Source: JAUWZS01 sp964423085
Lineage (GTDB): Archaea > Aenigmatarchaeota > Aenigmatarchaeia > CG10238-14 > SCSR01
DNA: 37,077 nucleotides
Assembly: GCA_964423085.1 (NCBI GenBank)
Contig: CAYRDB010000005.1
Span: 1 to 37,077, forward strand
Reading direction: 5' to 3'
Position numbers and translations under genes: made by a program
The notes under the pieces: generated by a model
Seen by the model: only the letters and a program-made list of their open reading frames with translations
Told to the model about the DNA's origin: nothing
Database searches by the model: none
Part shown: in pieces, positions 7,792 through 16,087 of the stretch
How positions within the stretch are numbered: position 1 is the first letter of the stretch
Layout: the number at the start of each line of letters is the position of its first letter

Positions 7792-7841
7792 ATGATTCTA
7801 TTTTGTAGTCTGAAATTAAGAATCTTTCACCTGGATATGAG

Positions 7842-7916
7842 CGGGCCCGGTGGGATTTGAACCCACGACCTTCTGCTTAGGAGGCAACTGCTCTGTCCAA
7901 ACTGAGCTACGGGTCC
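7842..7916 (-). tRNA. tRNA-Arg (anticodon CCT)
   Basis: A full 75-nt cloverleaf is visible: acceptor GGACCCG/CGGGCCC, D stem GCTC/GAGC, anticodon loop CTCCTAA (anticodon CCT, reading AGG), T arm GTGGG-TTCAAAT-CCCAC, discriminator G. CCA is not encoded. The acceptor stem has an A3-C70 mismatch and the anticodon stem a G27-A43 mismatch. There is no intron. It is divergent from the M29 peptidase gene. Confidence 0.93.
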
Positions 7917-7958
7917 TTGCATAGTATTTTATTGTCGGAACTCCAATTTAATAAGCAT

Positions 7959-9068
7959 ATGGTTTCCAAAAACGTGATGCAGAAAGCTGCAAAGAACATG
8001 GTTAGACTCAATTTTAACATAAAACCTAAGGATGTTGTTTTGATAACAGCCGGTCCGAAATCGCTGGGATTCGCCGAGATGCTGGCATACGAGTGCAGCA
8101 TGGTGGGCGCCCAGCCGACAATAAGCTACGGAAGCGACGAGCTTTCGCTTAGGATATACAAGGACATCAATCCAGCATTCCTCAAGCAAAAACCGAGGAT
8201 GGGGTATTCCAATCTGAAAGTCGTGAATGCGGAGATGCACATAGACGACTCCAATCCGTTTGTGGCCAGGCAGATACCGCAGAAGAAGATAGAGATAAGG
8301 AGGAAGGCAGTGAAGCCTTTGAAAAACCTAAAGGAGAAGAAACTTTTGAAAAAGACGCTCAAGTCGGCGCTCATAGGCTTCCCTACCGAGGAGGATGCCA
8401 AGGCTATGGGAACATCTTTCAAAAAACTGGAAGATATATTCTGGAAGACTTTGGGTGCAGATTTCAAGTCCATATACCGCTTCAACGAGAGGCTGATGAA
8501 AGAGTTCAAGGGCGTGGACAAAATCAGGATTGTTGGAGATAAGACTGATTTGGAGTTTTCAGTCAAGGGTAGGGAGTTCCTTAACGACAGCGGGATAGTG
8601 GACAAGGAGAAGATAGGATACATGAACCTGCCTGCCGGCGAGATATTCGTGGCGCCTGTAGAGAATTCCGCAAACGGAAGGATATTTTTCGACCTTCCTT
8701 GTATGTACCATTATGGCAAGCAGGTCAAAGGTGTGCTTTTCGAGTTCAAGAATGGTAATGTGGCCAAATATAAAATAAACCAGGGGCAGAAAAATTTCGA
8801 AGATATAATGAAGCACGCTTCTGGTAAAAAAACAACTATCGCCGAGCTGGGCATAGGGACCAATCCTAGGGCTAAGCCGACAGGCGGAATGATAATCGTT
8901 GACGAGAAGATACTAGGTACCATACATATGGCTATAGGGGACAACCGGCTATATGGTGGAAAGAACACAGCCACCATACACTGGGACTTTTTCAAGACCA
9001 TGGGCAAGGGTAGCAGGGTGTACGCAGACGGGAAGGTCGTTATGAAAAACGGCAAGTGGCTTCTCTGA
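7959..9068 (+). CDS. M29-family (AmpS/thermophilic-type) aminopeptidase
   Basis: This is a metal-dependent exopeptidase of MEROPS family M29. The C-terminal half holds the conserved metal and catalytic residues in order: a Glu in GEIFVAPVE, a Glu in AELGIGTNP, a His in GTIHMAIGD, a Tyr in RLYGG, and the IHWD motif. The N-terminal part (KPKDVVLITAGPKSLGFAEML) matches the Rossmann-like domain of the family. The start is uncertain: ATG at 7959, or ATG at 7977, which begins MQKAAKNMV like other members and lies about 27 bp after a TTTAATA box. A still earlier frame would abut the tRNA and is unlikely. It is the first gene of a co-oriented run with the M24 peptidase, prenyltransferase and reductase; the M24 start follows its stop by 5 bp. 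Confidence 0.9.
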   Translation: MVSKNVMQKAAKNMVRLNFNIKPKDVVLITAGPKSLGFAEMLAYECSMVGAQPTISYGSDELSLRIYKDINPAFLKQKPRMGYSNLKVVNAEMHIDDSNPFVARQIPQKKIEIRRKAVKPLKNLKEKKLLKKTLKSALIGFPTEEDAKAMGTSFKKLEDIFWKTLGADFKSIYRFNERLMKEFKGVDKIRIVGDKTDLEFSVKGREFLNDSGIVDKEKIGYMNLPAGEIFVAPVENSANGRIFFDLPCMYHYGKQVKGVLFEFKNGNVAKYKINQGQKNFEDIMKHASGKKTTIAELGIGTNPRAKPTGGMIIVDEKILGTIHMAIGDNRLYGGKNTATIHWDFFKTMGKGSRVYADGKVVMKNGKWLL

Positions 9069-9073
9069 TTCCT

Positions 9074-9826
9074 ATGAGACCGGACATCGAAAAACAGCTA
9101 GAGAGAATAATAAAGACTCCTAAGGAGATATCCATACTGAAAAGATCGGCTGCTATAACTGACTCTTGCATAGACGTTCTTGAAAGGAAGCTGAAGAAAG
9201 ATGTGAACGAGAAGGAGCTGGCGGCTGCAATAGACAGGAACATCAGGAAGCATGGGGCGAAGAACGCATTCCCGACCATAGTCACGTGCGGCAAGCGTGG
9301 TGTCTGTATTCACCCCAAACCTTCGATAAAGAGGGTTAGAGGAATAGGGTATGCTGATTTCGGGGCGATGTACAAGGGGTATCGCACGGACATAACTGTC
9401 CCATTCGTGAAGGGAGAAATTGGAAAAAAAGAGGAAAGGATGATTGACACTATAATGCAGATGTCCAAGCTTGCTGTTAAGAGCGCGAAACCAGGAGTGT
9501 ATTGCTGGAAACTGCAAGAGATGTTCGAACGTTTCATATCGAAACGAGGCTACAAAGTTTGCCACTATCTCGGGCATGGGATAGGTTTAGACATACACGA
9601 ACTTCCTTCTCTAGCCAAGCCCAGAAAAGGCAGGAAGATGACTAAGAAAGGGGTGAAACGATGGAAAATAATCAAGAGCATACGCTTCAAACCAGGAATG
9701 GTCTTCACAATCGAGCCTGGGGTGTATGTAAAGGGAGTTGGCGGGTGCAGGTACGAAAATGATTTCTTGATGACAAAAGCAGGCGCAAAACCTATAACAC
9801 ACTCCAGATTGATAAGGCTTAAATAA
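9074..9826 (+). CDS. M24-family metallopeptidase (Xaa-Pro peptidase-like), catalytic domain only
   Basis: The 250-residue protein is a bare pita-bread domain with all five metal ligands: D95 (YADFGAMY), D106 (RTDIT), H168 (LGHGIGLDIHE), E204 (TIEPGVYV) and E218 (RYENDF). LGHGIGLDIHE and EPGVY are typical of Xaa-Pro dipeptidase or aminopeptidase P rather than MetAP. The N-terminal creatinase-like domain of full-length enzymes (350-400 residues) is absent, and a Lys-rich insert (GRKMTKKGVKRWK) lies between the His and first Glu ligands. The ATG chosen is 5 bp after the M29 stop; a slightly longer frame would overlap M29. It probably acts with M29 in peptide recycling. Confidence 0.88.
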   Translation: MRPDIEKQLERIIKTPKEISILKRSAAITDSCIDVLERKLKKDVNEKELAAAIDRNIRKHGAKNAFPTIVTCGKRGVCIHPKPSIKRVRGIGYADFGAMYKGYRTDITVPFVKGEIGKKEERMIDTIMQMSKLAVKSAKPGVYCWKLQEMFERFISKRGYKVCHYLGHGIGLDIHELPSLAKPRKGRKMTKKGVKRWKIIKSIRFKPGMVFTIEPGVYVKGVGGCRYENDFLMTKAGAKPITHSRLIRLK

Positions 9827-9851
9827 ACTTTTTCCGAACTAATAGGTACTT

Positions 9852-9856
9852 GGTGA
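9852..9856 (+). promoter_or_regulatory. Shine-Dalgarno site of the prenyltransferase
   Basis: GGTGA lies 5 nt before the ATG at 9862 and selects it over in-frame TTG and GTG codons just upstream. Confidence 0.6.
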
Positions 9857-9861
9857 CGGTC

Positions 9862-10578
9862 ATGAAGAGCGAACTTGTTGTACCAAACCATTTGGCGGTT
9901 ATTCTGGACGGGAACAGGCGTTGGGCAGGAGAGAACCACAAGAAATTTTCTTGGCTTGGCCACAGGGAGGGCGCGAAGAACCTCGACAGGTTCCTGAAAT
10001 GGTGCATGGAACTAGGGGTCCCGCAGGTATCAGCATATGTAATGTCCACCGAGAACCTAGACAGGCCGAAGAAGGAAGTGGACGAGCTTTTCGACCTTTT
10101 TTACAACTACCTGAAAAATCTTGAAAAAAGCCGAGGGGACAAAAGTATCCTGGACAAGTATCAAATCAGCTTAAGGTGTGTGGGCGACCTTGAAAGGATA
10201 CCGCCGAAAGTTAGAAATCTGATGGGCAAACTCATGGAAAGGACTGCTAAGTATCAGAAGAAAGTGCTGAATCTCATGGTTGCATACGGCAGCCAGTTTG
10301 AAATGACAGAAGTTATAAAGAAAATAGCGCAGAAGGCAATAGAAAAGGGTAGGGTGGAAGTCACTTCAAAGGACATCGAGAGGAACTTGCTGGTTCCGAT
10401 ACCAATAGACCTTGTGATAAGGACAGGCGGATATTCGAGATTGTCCAACTTTATGCTCTGGCAGGCAGCTTATGCTGAAATTTATGTGACAAAGACGCTT
10501 TGGCCCGACTTTTCTAAAGCGGAGCTGGAAAAAGCCATAAGGTGGTTCGGAATTCAGAAAAGGAATTACGGAAAGTAG
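9862..10578 (+). CDS. uppS: Cis-prenyltransferase (undecaprenyl/polyprenyl diphosphate synthase)
   Basis: The enzyme condenses isopentenyl diphosphate onto an allylic primer to build long cis-polyprenyl chains. In archaea these become dolichol-type lipid carriers for N-glycosylation. Signature motifs are present: AVILDGNRRWA with catalytic D16, GHREGAKNL, YVMSTENLDRP, and the C-terminal RTGGYSRLSNFMLWQAAYAE followed by TLWPDF. The family usually has RTSGE or RTGGE here, so the Tyr in RTGGYSRLS is a small oddity. The length of 238 residues is normal. The gene is followed after 6 bp by a geranylgeranyl reductase, so the two are almost surely cotranscribed. Confidence 0.95.
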   Translation: MKSELVVPNHLAVILDGNRRWAGENHKKFSWLGHREGAKNLDRFLKWCMELGVPQVSAYVMSTENLDRPKKEVDELFDLFYNYLKNLEKSRGDKSILDKYQISLRCVGDLERIPPKVRNLMGKLMERTAKYQKKVLNLMVAYGSQFEMTEVIKKIAQKAIEKGRVEVTSKDIERNLLVPIPIDLVIRTGGYSRLSNFMLWQAAYAEIYVTKTLWPDFSKAELEKAIRWFGIQKRNYGK

Positions 10579-10584
10579 ATTATA

Positions 10585-11640
10585 ATGTTAGATGTTGTTA
10601 TAGTAGGCGCCGGAGTTGCAGGTTGCAGGACTGCCGAACTGGCTGCTAAAAAAGGATTGAAGGTTGCTGTTCTAGAGGAGCATGACGATGTCGGAAAGCC
10701 GGTTCAGTGCGCAGGCCTTGTAAGCCACAGGTTGAAAGGGATGTTGCCCAATCTGCCTGGCGAGATTTTCTTGAACGAAGTTAGGCGGGCGAAGTTCTTT
10801 TACGGGTTTGAATCTAAACCAAAGTTCGAGCTACAATCCAAAAATCCGGTACATGTAATAAATCGCGAGAAGCTGGACAAGGAGCTCTTTTCAAGAGCCA
10901 GGGCTGAAGGAGCAAGCGCGTTTAGGTCGACCAAGTTCCTGAGCCACTCAGTCAAGGAAAGTTTGATGCTGAAGACTACGAAGGAATCTTTGGAGTCAAA
11001 GCTCCTTGTGGGAGCCGACGGGCCGAATTCGCTGGTCGCAAAGAGATCTGGGATGACGATACCACAGAACCATCTTGTTGGAGTTCAGGCCAATGTGGAT
11101 GGTGGGTTCGAGCCGGATGCTGTGGAAATGTGGTTCGGTTCAGACGTGGCTCCTGGGTTTTTTGCTTGGCTCATACCGACAAGCGCTTCATCAGCGAGGC
11201 TTGGGATTGCAACAAAGACTCGAGCACTGGAACATTTCAAAAAGTTCTCCAAATTCAGAGTCGGCAAGGAAGTGAAGCCGGATGTCGGGGGCATGATAAA
11301 CTTCGGTATTGCCGACACTGTTGCAGATAATGCCATGGTTGTCGGCGACGCTGCCTGCCAGGTCAAGCCGTTCTCAGGAGGAGGAATAGTCTATTCGCTG
11401 ATAGGCGCTTCATACTGCGCTAACGCGTGCGTGAAGTCCGTACAGTCAGATGACTTTAGCGCAGCTTTTCTTAGGAAGGAGTATGACGATAAATGGAAAC
11501 GGCAGTTGGAAGGCCCGATAAAGAAAGGACTGGCTTTAAGGAAAATGATGTTCTGCTCAGAAAAGTCCACCGGATTTATCATGAATGCGAGCAGACTTTT
11601 CAGGCCCCTGCTAGAAAAGTTCGATATGGACTTTCTCTAA
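10585..11640 (+). CDS. Geranylgeranyl reductase family flavoprotein
   Basis: An FAD-dependent reductase that saturates isoprenoid chains. The N-terminal Rossmann motif VIVGAGVAGCRTAELAAKKG binds FAD. KPVQCAGLVS matches the conserved PxxCAG(L) segment of archaeal geranylgeranyl reductases, and GDAACQVKPFSGGGI is the second FAD motif. At 351 residues it is slightly shorter than the usual 380-400. Known family members reduce archaeal membrane lipids or dolichol-type polyprenols. The position 6 bp after the cis-prenyltransferase favours polyprenol or dolichol reduction, which is an inference. The stop overlaps that of the convergent secreted-protein gene by 4 bp. Confidence 0.92.
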   Translation: MLDVVIVGAGVAGCRTAELAAKKGLKVAVLEEHDDVGKPVQCAGLVSHRLKGMLPNLPGEIFLNEVRRAKFFYGFESKPKFELQSKNPVHVINREKLDKELFSRARAEGASAFRSTKFLSHSVKESLMLKTTKESLESKLLVGADGPNSLVAKRSGMTIPQNHLVGVQANVDGGFEPDAVEMWFGSDVAPGFFAWLIPTSASSARLGIATKTRALEHFKKFSKFRVGKEVKPDVGGMINFGIADTVADNAMVVGDAACQVKPFSGGGIVYSLIGASYCANACVKSVQSDDFSAAFLRKEYDDKWKRQLEGPIKKGLALRKMMFCSEKSTGFIMNASRLFRPLLEKFDMDFL

Positions 11641-13970
11641 GGCGTTATAAGCACGCCATCTTGGAATGTTATAGTACAGTCTCCAGTTCCATCATAATAC
11701 AAGTAGTATCCTACGAACGGCTTCATTGTGCTGTCCGAGAAGAACTTGTTTCCACAGTCTCCGTTGATTGGCGAAGAGGGGTTGTAATATACAAAGTATC
11801 CGTTTTTGTCATAATCGCAGTTCGAATGCCCGCTTCTGAAGTGTCTAAACGAACCTCCGCACAAATCCAATATGTCGTCCGCGCTGGTCTCCGAAGGCAC
11901 GCTAATTATGTTCTGCCCAGGACGAATCAATATGTTCATGGAAGAAGGCCTGTTGAATGTGACAGTGCAATCCTCTCCTGCATAAATGTAGTATCCGTAT
12001 CCTGGCGATATGATGTCTGATGAGAAGAACTTGTTTCCACAGTCTCCGTTGATTGGCGAAGAGGGGTTGTAATATACAAAGTATCCGTTTTTGTCATAAT
12101 CGCAGTTCGAATGCCCGCTTCTGAAGTGTATCAGGTCGCAGTCTGCAAAGTCAGCCTCTGACAGGCCGTTTCCGCCTATTATATTTTGCCCCTTGGAAAT
12201 TGTCAGTGTCACAGTTTCTGCTCCGGGTAGATTAGGATTGTAACAGCAGTGAGTTTCAGTGTCGCAGATGTAATCCGCTCCATAATTAGAACAGTCAAAG
12301 TCAGTCTGACATTCATTGCACTCACTGGGAATTGTGGTGGTTGTTGTGCTTGTAGAAGTCGTTGTGGTTGTCGAAGTCGTGGAGCTTGTTGTCGTAGTTG
12401 TGGTAGTGTTATCAGTCGGCAATTTGCTGCCAGTTACACATGCTCCTTCTTTGCATACTTGAGTGCTTGAACATTCATGATACTGAAGCTGGCACTCTTT
12501 ACCATCGCTGTAATATTCGCCAAGCAATCTGTTGCAGTTTACTGTTCTGACTTCCTCACATTCTAAATCAGGGGCAGGAAACTCCTTCTTGCAGCATTCT
12601 ATCATACCGTTTCCAAGGTCTTTGTTGAAGACCCAATACTGCCCGCTCAGCCCGCTGCAGCAAAAAGCCTTGCTCTGCTCGATTGGACAAAAGTCAGTCC
12701 CTTCTGATTTGCACCCTTTGCATGTGCCCTTCTTTCCATAGTCTAAGCCAGCATCTGTCTCTGAAGGAAGGTGGCAGACTGTTACGCATGAAGATTGTTC
12801 ACGGTTCCAATCGTAAGGCTCTTGTCCCTTTTCGTCCCTTGCGTTTGCAGACATGCATATCTCTGTTCCAGGCTCGTAGTAGTCTCCTGTATAATCACAT
12901 GTTGCTGTCTTTCCCGAAACTTGGCATGTCTTTACAATCTCTGCCGGCTCACCGTTAATTGAAGCAATTATGTCGATTTCTGCCAAGTTTTTGTCATCTG
13001 AAGCTTTGGCCGTGTAGGATATTTTTTCGTGAGCATAATAACTGTCTTGTGAGAAATCTCCCTGGACATATGTCGGCCTTTCGTCTCTAGTCGGGTCGGA
13101 GGAAAGCTTCATGTTCATTGACTTGCTCATTCCTTCTGAACTCACTGTAAGCACAACTTCCTCTCCCAGACACTCTGAAGGTATTTCGGGCAGTGTCCAT
13201 TTTGATGAATAACTAGGATCTGATGTTATGCAAGGCATTGTCTTTGCTGTCAGTTCGTATTCCAGGTCACAGTCCCCGCCATTTATGCTTATTGAAACTG
13301 GGCTTGTGCAATGCGTGCATGTGGAGCCCTTGTATGTGACTGATACAAAATCTCCTTGCTGCCATATTTCGCCAGGAAGGCTCGGTTCACCAACTACATT
13401 AAGTGTGCCTTTTCTAATACATCCTTGTATGGGCACAGCTTTTGAGTAAGAGTCGCATACCATCACGTCGCTAGGAAAATTCTTGCAGTTGGAAGAGCAG
13501 ATTCCGCTGCTGGGAACCCTCATATAGTCATACGAACCGTCACCGCAGTTGACGTCCTTGTCCCAGTTCCATCCTCGGTAGTATATCTGGATGTTTTCTC
13601 CCCAGTCATTTAGAGCATTCAACGTGATTGTGCACGAAATTCCGTATGGACCGTCGCATTCTACAAAACTGTAATCTCCGTAAGAACCTGGGCTTATAAC
13701 AGTTCCACTGCTTGATATGGCGGACACATACTCCGCATCCGAAGAAAGCCAGTGCACGTGTACCCCTCCCGACCAACCGGCTGGTCCGTTGCCGCTTATA
13801 GACACCTGGAAATTCTCTCCGGGCTTCACTATATAAGAAGACTGGATGCGGAAGTCAGTTGGTATAAAGTATCCCGGGTAGTGCGACGGTATCTCGTATG
13901 CGCCAGCGCTTGCAACGAGCATCAGGAAAACAACTCCCATCACAAAAACTAAAGGCATGTAGGCTTTCAT
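11637..13970 (-). CDS. Large secreted Cys-rich protein with Thr stalk and duplicated C-terminal domain
   Basis: The 777-residue protein begins with a signal peptide (about residues 1-24). It contains beta-rich segments, a Cys-dense region (about residues 395-510), a stalk of Thr/Ser (about 520-548), a small Cys-rich EGF-like knot (CNECQTDFDCSNYG), and two copies of a C-terminal domain of about 95 residues. Each copy has a GQNII-type start, the motif HFRSGHSNCDYDKNGYF, and a GYYxY...DCTxTF end. A 36-residue stretch is identical in both copies at DNA level. There is no C-terminal membrane helix, so it may be released or bound by partners. TATA-like DNA lies about 30 bp upstream, just after the end of the PIN-ATPase gene. 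The function is unknown; adhesion or cell-surface structure is a guess. Confidence 0.78.
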   Translation of the reverse strand: MKAYMPLVFVMGVVFLMLVASAGAYEIPSHYPGYFIPTDFRIQSSYIVKPGENFQVSISGNGPAGWSGGVHVHWLSSDAEYVSAISSSGTVISPGSYGDYSFVECDGPYGISCTITLNALNDWGENIQIYYRGWNWDKDVNCGDGSYDYMRVPSSGICSSNCKNFPSDVMVCDSYSKAVPIQGCIRKGTLNVVGEPSLPGEIWQQGDFVSVTYKGSTCTHCTSPVSISINGGDCDLEYELTAKTMPCITSDPSYSSKWTLPEIPSECLGEEVVLTVSSEGMSKSMNMKLSSDPTRDERPTYVQGDFSQDSYYAHEKISYTAKASDDKNLAEIDIIASINGEPAEIVKTCQVSGKTATCDYTGDYYEPGTEICMSANARDEKGQEPYDWNREQSSCVTVCHLPSETDAGLDYGKKGTCKGCKSEGTDFCPIEQSKAFCCSGLSGQYWVFNKDLGNGMIECCKKEFPAPDLECEEVRTVNCNRLLGEYYSDGKECQLQYHECSSTQVCKEGACVTGSKLPTDNTTTTTTTSSTTSTTTTTSTSTTTTTIPSECNECQTDFDCSNYGADYICDTETHCCYNPNLPGAETVTLTISKGQNIIGGNGLSEADFADCDLIHFRSGHSNCDYDKNGYFVYYNPSSPINGDCGNKFFSSDIISPGYGYYIYAGEDCTVTFNRPSSMNILIRPGQNIISVPSETSADDILDLCGGSFRHFRSGHSNCDYDKNGYFVYYNPSSPINGDCGNKFFSDSTMKPFVGYYLYYDGTGDCTITFQDGVLITP
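11737..11844. repeat. 108-bp perfect direct repeat, copy 1
   Basis: Identical over 108 bp to the second copy 285 bp away. It lies inside the secreted-protein gene and encodes residues about 710-745. Sequence identity falls off sharply on both sides. Confidence 0.95.
12022..12129. repeat. 108-bp perfect direct repeat, copy 2
   Basis: Second copy, encoding residues about 615-650. The 285-bp offset equals 95 codons, so the repeat keeps frame and matches one domain period. Confidence 0.95.
12332..12408 (-). repeat. Low-complexity Thr/Ser-coding tract
   Basis: ACN and AGC/TCN codons in near-tandem array encode the Thr/Ser stalk of the secreted protein. Such extended stalks are commonly O-glycosylated spacers in surface proteins. 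Confidence 0.7.
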
Positions 13971-13994
13971 ATTAAGAATATTGGTCGTTATCGC

Positions 13995-14004
13995 TTATAT
14001 TTTA
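13995..14004 (-). promoter_or_regulatory. TATA box of the secreted-protein gene
   Basis: TAAAATATAA on the minus strand is centred about 30 bp before the ATG. It sits almost on the stop codon of the upstream PIN-ATPase gene, so the secreted protein probably has its own promoter. Confidence 0.5.
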
Positions 14005-14006
14005 TA

Positions 14007-15815
14007 TTAGACCATAGCCCTTATTCTAACCCCTCTAATTTTGGCTTTTACGACATCTCTTCCAATATCGGATTTCTTTGTCAGCTTTATTCTGCCCCTT
14101 TTTCCGACCATTGCGGAGAACAGGAACCTGTCCTCTACGTATATGCTGGCTGTTTTGCCTATCATGCGCTCGTCGAACACGAACTCGATGCTGTTGCCCG
14201 ATTCTTTTATTTGGTAGTTCACTCCTTTCCCTTCGACAGTAACCATTCTGGGCTCTACGTCTATGTGTATGCCCAGCCTATCCTCAACCTTTTTTATATT
14301 ACACCCCTCCTTTCCTATGAACTGAGCGATTACACCGTTGTCCACTATCACTTTAGCTGAACCTTCGGATGTGACCTCCACTTTCGCATTCGGGTCGTAC
14401 TTGGAAATCTCATCCATTATCCTCTCCGCGGCCAGCCTCTTCGCAGCTGACGGCTTGTTTTCTGAAACCGGTATGACTATGTTTTCCTCGCCGAAAGTGT
14501 ATATTTCGTATTCGGGCTTTCCTGTTTCAAAGTCCATGACTTCTACTACAGGCCTAGACAAATCGGATTCAGTCATTCCGCTTGGAACCTTTACTAGCAT
14601 AGACAGCTCGTACACCTTCTCTATCTTTCCTGCATTCACGAAGATTATTGTGTCTATTACGTGCGGTATCATACCCAGCTCAATCTTTCCCATGAACCTT
14701 TCAATCGCGTCTATTGCTTTGCTGGCGTGCAAAACTCCTATCATTCCGACACCAGCCAATCTAAGGTCTGCGAACACTTCGAAATCCCTGGGTTTTCTAA
14801 CCTCGTCGAATATAGAATAGTCTGGCCTCACAAGCAGGAGCATGTCTGCAGTTTTTGCGAAATCCCCTTCAAGTGGAGCATACTGTGTTATCTCAGGTCC
14901 CACCTGCAGGTCCCTTGGAGATTCGAGTGTCTTTACTATCTTGCCTTTTTTCATATAGAACTCAGCCAATCCACTGGCAAGCGTAGTCTTACCCGATCCA
15001 GGAGGCCCTGCGATTATAACACCTTCTGCGCGCTCTGTAAGCCTCTCCATAAGCTTTTCGGAAAGTTTGTAGTCGTCCAGGCTCATTTTTACTATCGGCC
15101 TTACAATCGTGACTTCCTTTCCGTCAGAAAACGGCTTCCTGGCAATGGCTATCCTGTAGCTTCCAAGCTGAATCACCAGCGCCCCGCGCATGTTTATTTC
15201 CACTCCGCCGTTGTCGGATTTTCTTATTGCGTCCTCTGTTTCCTTTATCACAACCTCTATATCCTCGCTGCTCAACGGCTTGTCTCCAACTTCGACAAGC
15301 TGGAACTGACCGGGCTTGCCCCTTTTAGCGAGCGGTTTAACGCCTTCCTTCAGGTGCACGCTTATCGTGTCTTCGGTGAAGTATTTCTCAAAAGCCAGGT
15401 TCGTTGTCTTCACCTCTCCGGCTATGTATCTGGTCTTAACCCCCTCGGCTTCTCCCACCAGAGCCTGCACATAGTCGGCTGTATAGAACTCGGCATTCTC
15501 GTCCTTTGCGACATCGCGTATTATTGCATCCATCCTGCCGGCCTTTGCCAAACGTATGTCGTCTATGCTGGGCCTCTTCCCGGTAAATCTTATCTTTAGG
15601 TTCTTCTCCTCTGCCATTGATCGAAGAGTTTTCAGCTCGTCCAAACCTATGAATCCGATTTCCCTTCCGTGGGAAGCCTGCGATTGCAGCTCGTCCAGCA
15701 CAGGAACCGGTATCACTATTTCAACATCTTTCAAAGCACCTTTTCTAACAAGCTCGGACAGCTTCCTGTCGATAAGTATAGACGTATCTGGCACTATCTT
15801 TTTCTTCTCTTTCAT
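14007..15815 (-). CDS. PIN domain - PilT-like ATPase - KH domain protein
   Basis: The 602-residue protein matches the archaeal family often annotated as 'PINc/VapC family ATPase' (COG1855 by recall). The N-terminal PIN domain has the four expected acids: D10 (VPDTS), E42 (LDELQ), D96 (GRMDAI) and D114 (TADY), so it could be an active nuclease. The central secretion-type ATPase has Walker A GPPGSGKTT (270-278) and a Walker B-like IFDEVR (337-338). A C-terminal KH domain has the GKEG loop (501-504), indicating RNA binding. The combination suggests an RNA-processing or decay motor; the true role is not established. A strong Shine-Dalgarno AAGGTGAT precedes the ATG. Confidence 0.93.
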   Translation of the reverse strand: MKEKKKIVPDTSILIDRKLSELVRKGALKDVEIVIPVPVLDELQSQASHGREIGFIGLDELKTLRSMAEEKNLKIRFTGKRPSIDDIRLAKAGRMDAIIRDVAKDENAEFYTADYVQALVGEAEGVKTRYIAGEVKTTNLAFEKYFTEDTISVHLKEGVKPLAKRGKPGQFQLVEVGDKPLSSEDIEVVIKETEDAIRKSDNGGVEINMRGALVIQLGSYRIAIARKPFSDGKEVTIVRPIVKMSLDDYKLSEKLMERLTERAEGVIIAGPPGSGKTTLASGLAEFYMKKGKIVKTLESPRDLQVGPEITQYAPLEGDFAKTADMLLLVRPDYSIFDEVRKPRDFEVFADLRLAGVGMIGVLHASKAIDAIERFMGKIELGMIPHVIDTIIFVNAGKIEKVYELSMLVKVPSGMTESDLSRPVVEVMDFETGKPEYEIYTFGEENIVIPVSENKPSAAKRLAAERIMDEISKYDPNAKVEVTSEGSAKVIVDNGVIAQFIGKEGCNIKKVEDRLGIHIDVEPRMVTVEGKGVNYQIKESGNSIEFVFDERMIGKTASIYVEDRFLFSAMVGKRGRIKLTKKSDIGRDVVKAKIRGVRIRAMV

Positions 15816-15818
15816 TTA

Positions 15819-15826
15819 ATCACCTT
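15819..15826 (-). promoter_or_regulatory. Shine-Dalgarno site of the PIN-ATPase gene
   Basis: AAGGTGAT on the minus strand, 3 nt before the ATG, matches the archaeal anti-SD consensus. Confidence 0.65.
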
Positions 15827-16087
15827 TTTTATTCTAGATTTAGCGGCTCTTTGACCGCACAAATCAAGCAACTGAAAAGTAGCTCAATTTTATTTCTCTG
15901 ACAGAATCTTATTGGATAGTGCTGTATATTAATTTATCTATTTCACTGCAGTTCCGTTGCACTCTTTAACATAGATTTTTTCAAAACATTTTTCAAAAGC
16001 AATCTTTTTGGAATAATTTTTACAGAATAATCTTCAAACCATGGAAAACCTTTTTTAACCTCTTTCCGATTGTCTAATCAGGTTGAT
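15827..16087. other. AT-rich intergenic region
   Basis: About 260 bp between the divergent PIN-ATPase and zinc-ribbon genes. It is AT-rich with several T runs. A T-rich TTTTTTAACC lies about 30 bp before the zinc-ribbon start and may be its promoter. No tRNA, C/D-box pair or convincing frame was seen. Confidence 0.5.

Noticed and set aside
7917..7958. Longer start for the M29 aminopeptidase
   Set aside because: It would begin at the base next to the divergent tRNA, leaving no promoter, and adds residues unlike the family.
14661..15599. 312-residue open frame antisense to the PIN-ATPase gene
   Set aside because: The opposite strand encodes a complete conserved enzyme; no start signal or domain is seen here.
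15836..16080. AT-rich spacer checked for C/D-box RNA or CRISPR-like repeats
   Set aside because: No paired C and D boxes, no regular repeats, and no stable long hairpin were seen by eye.
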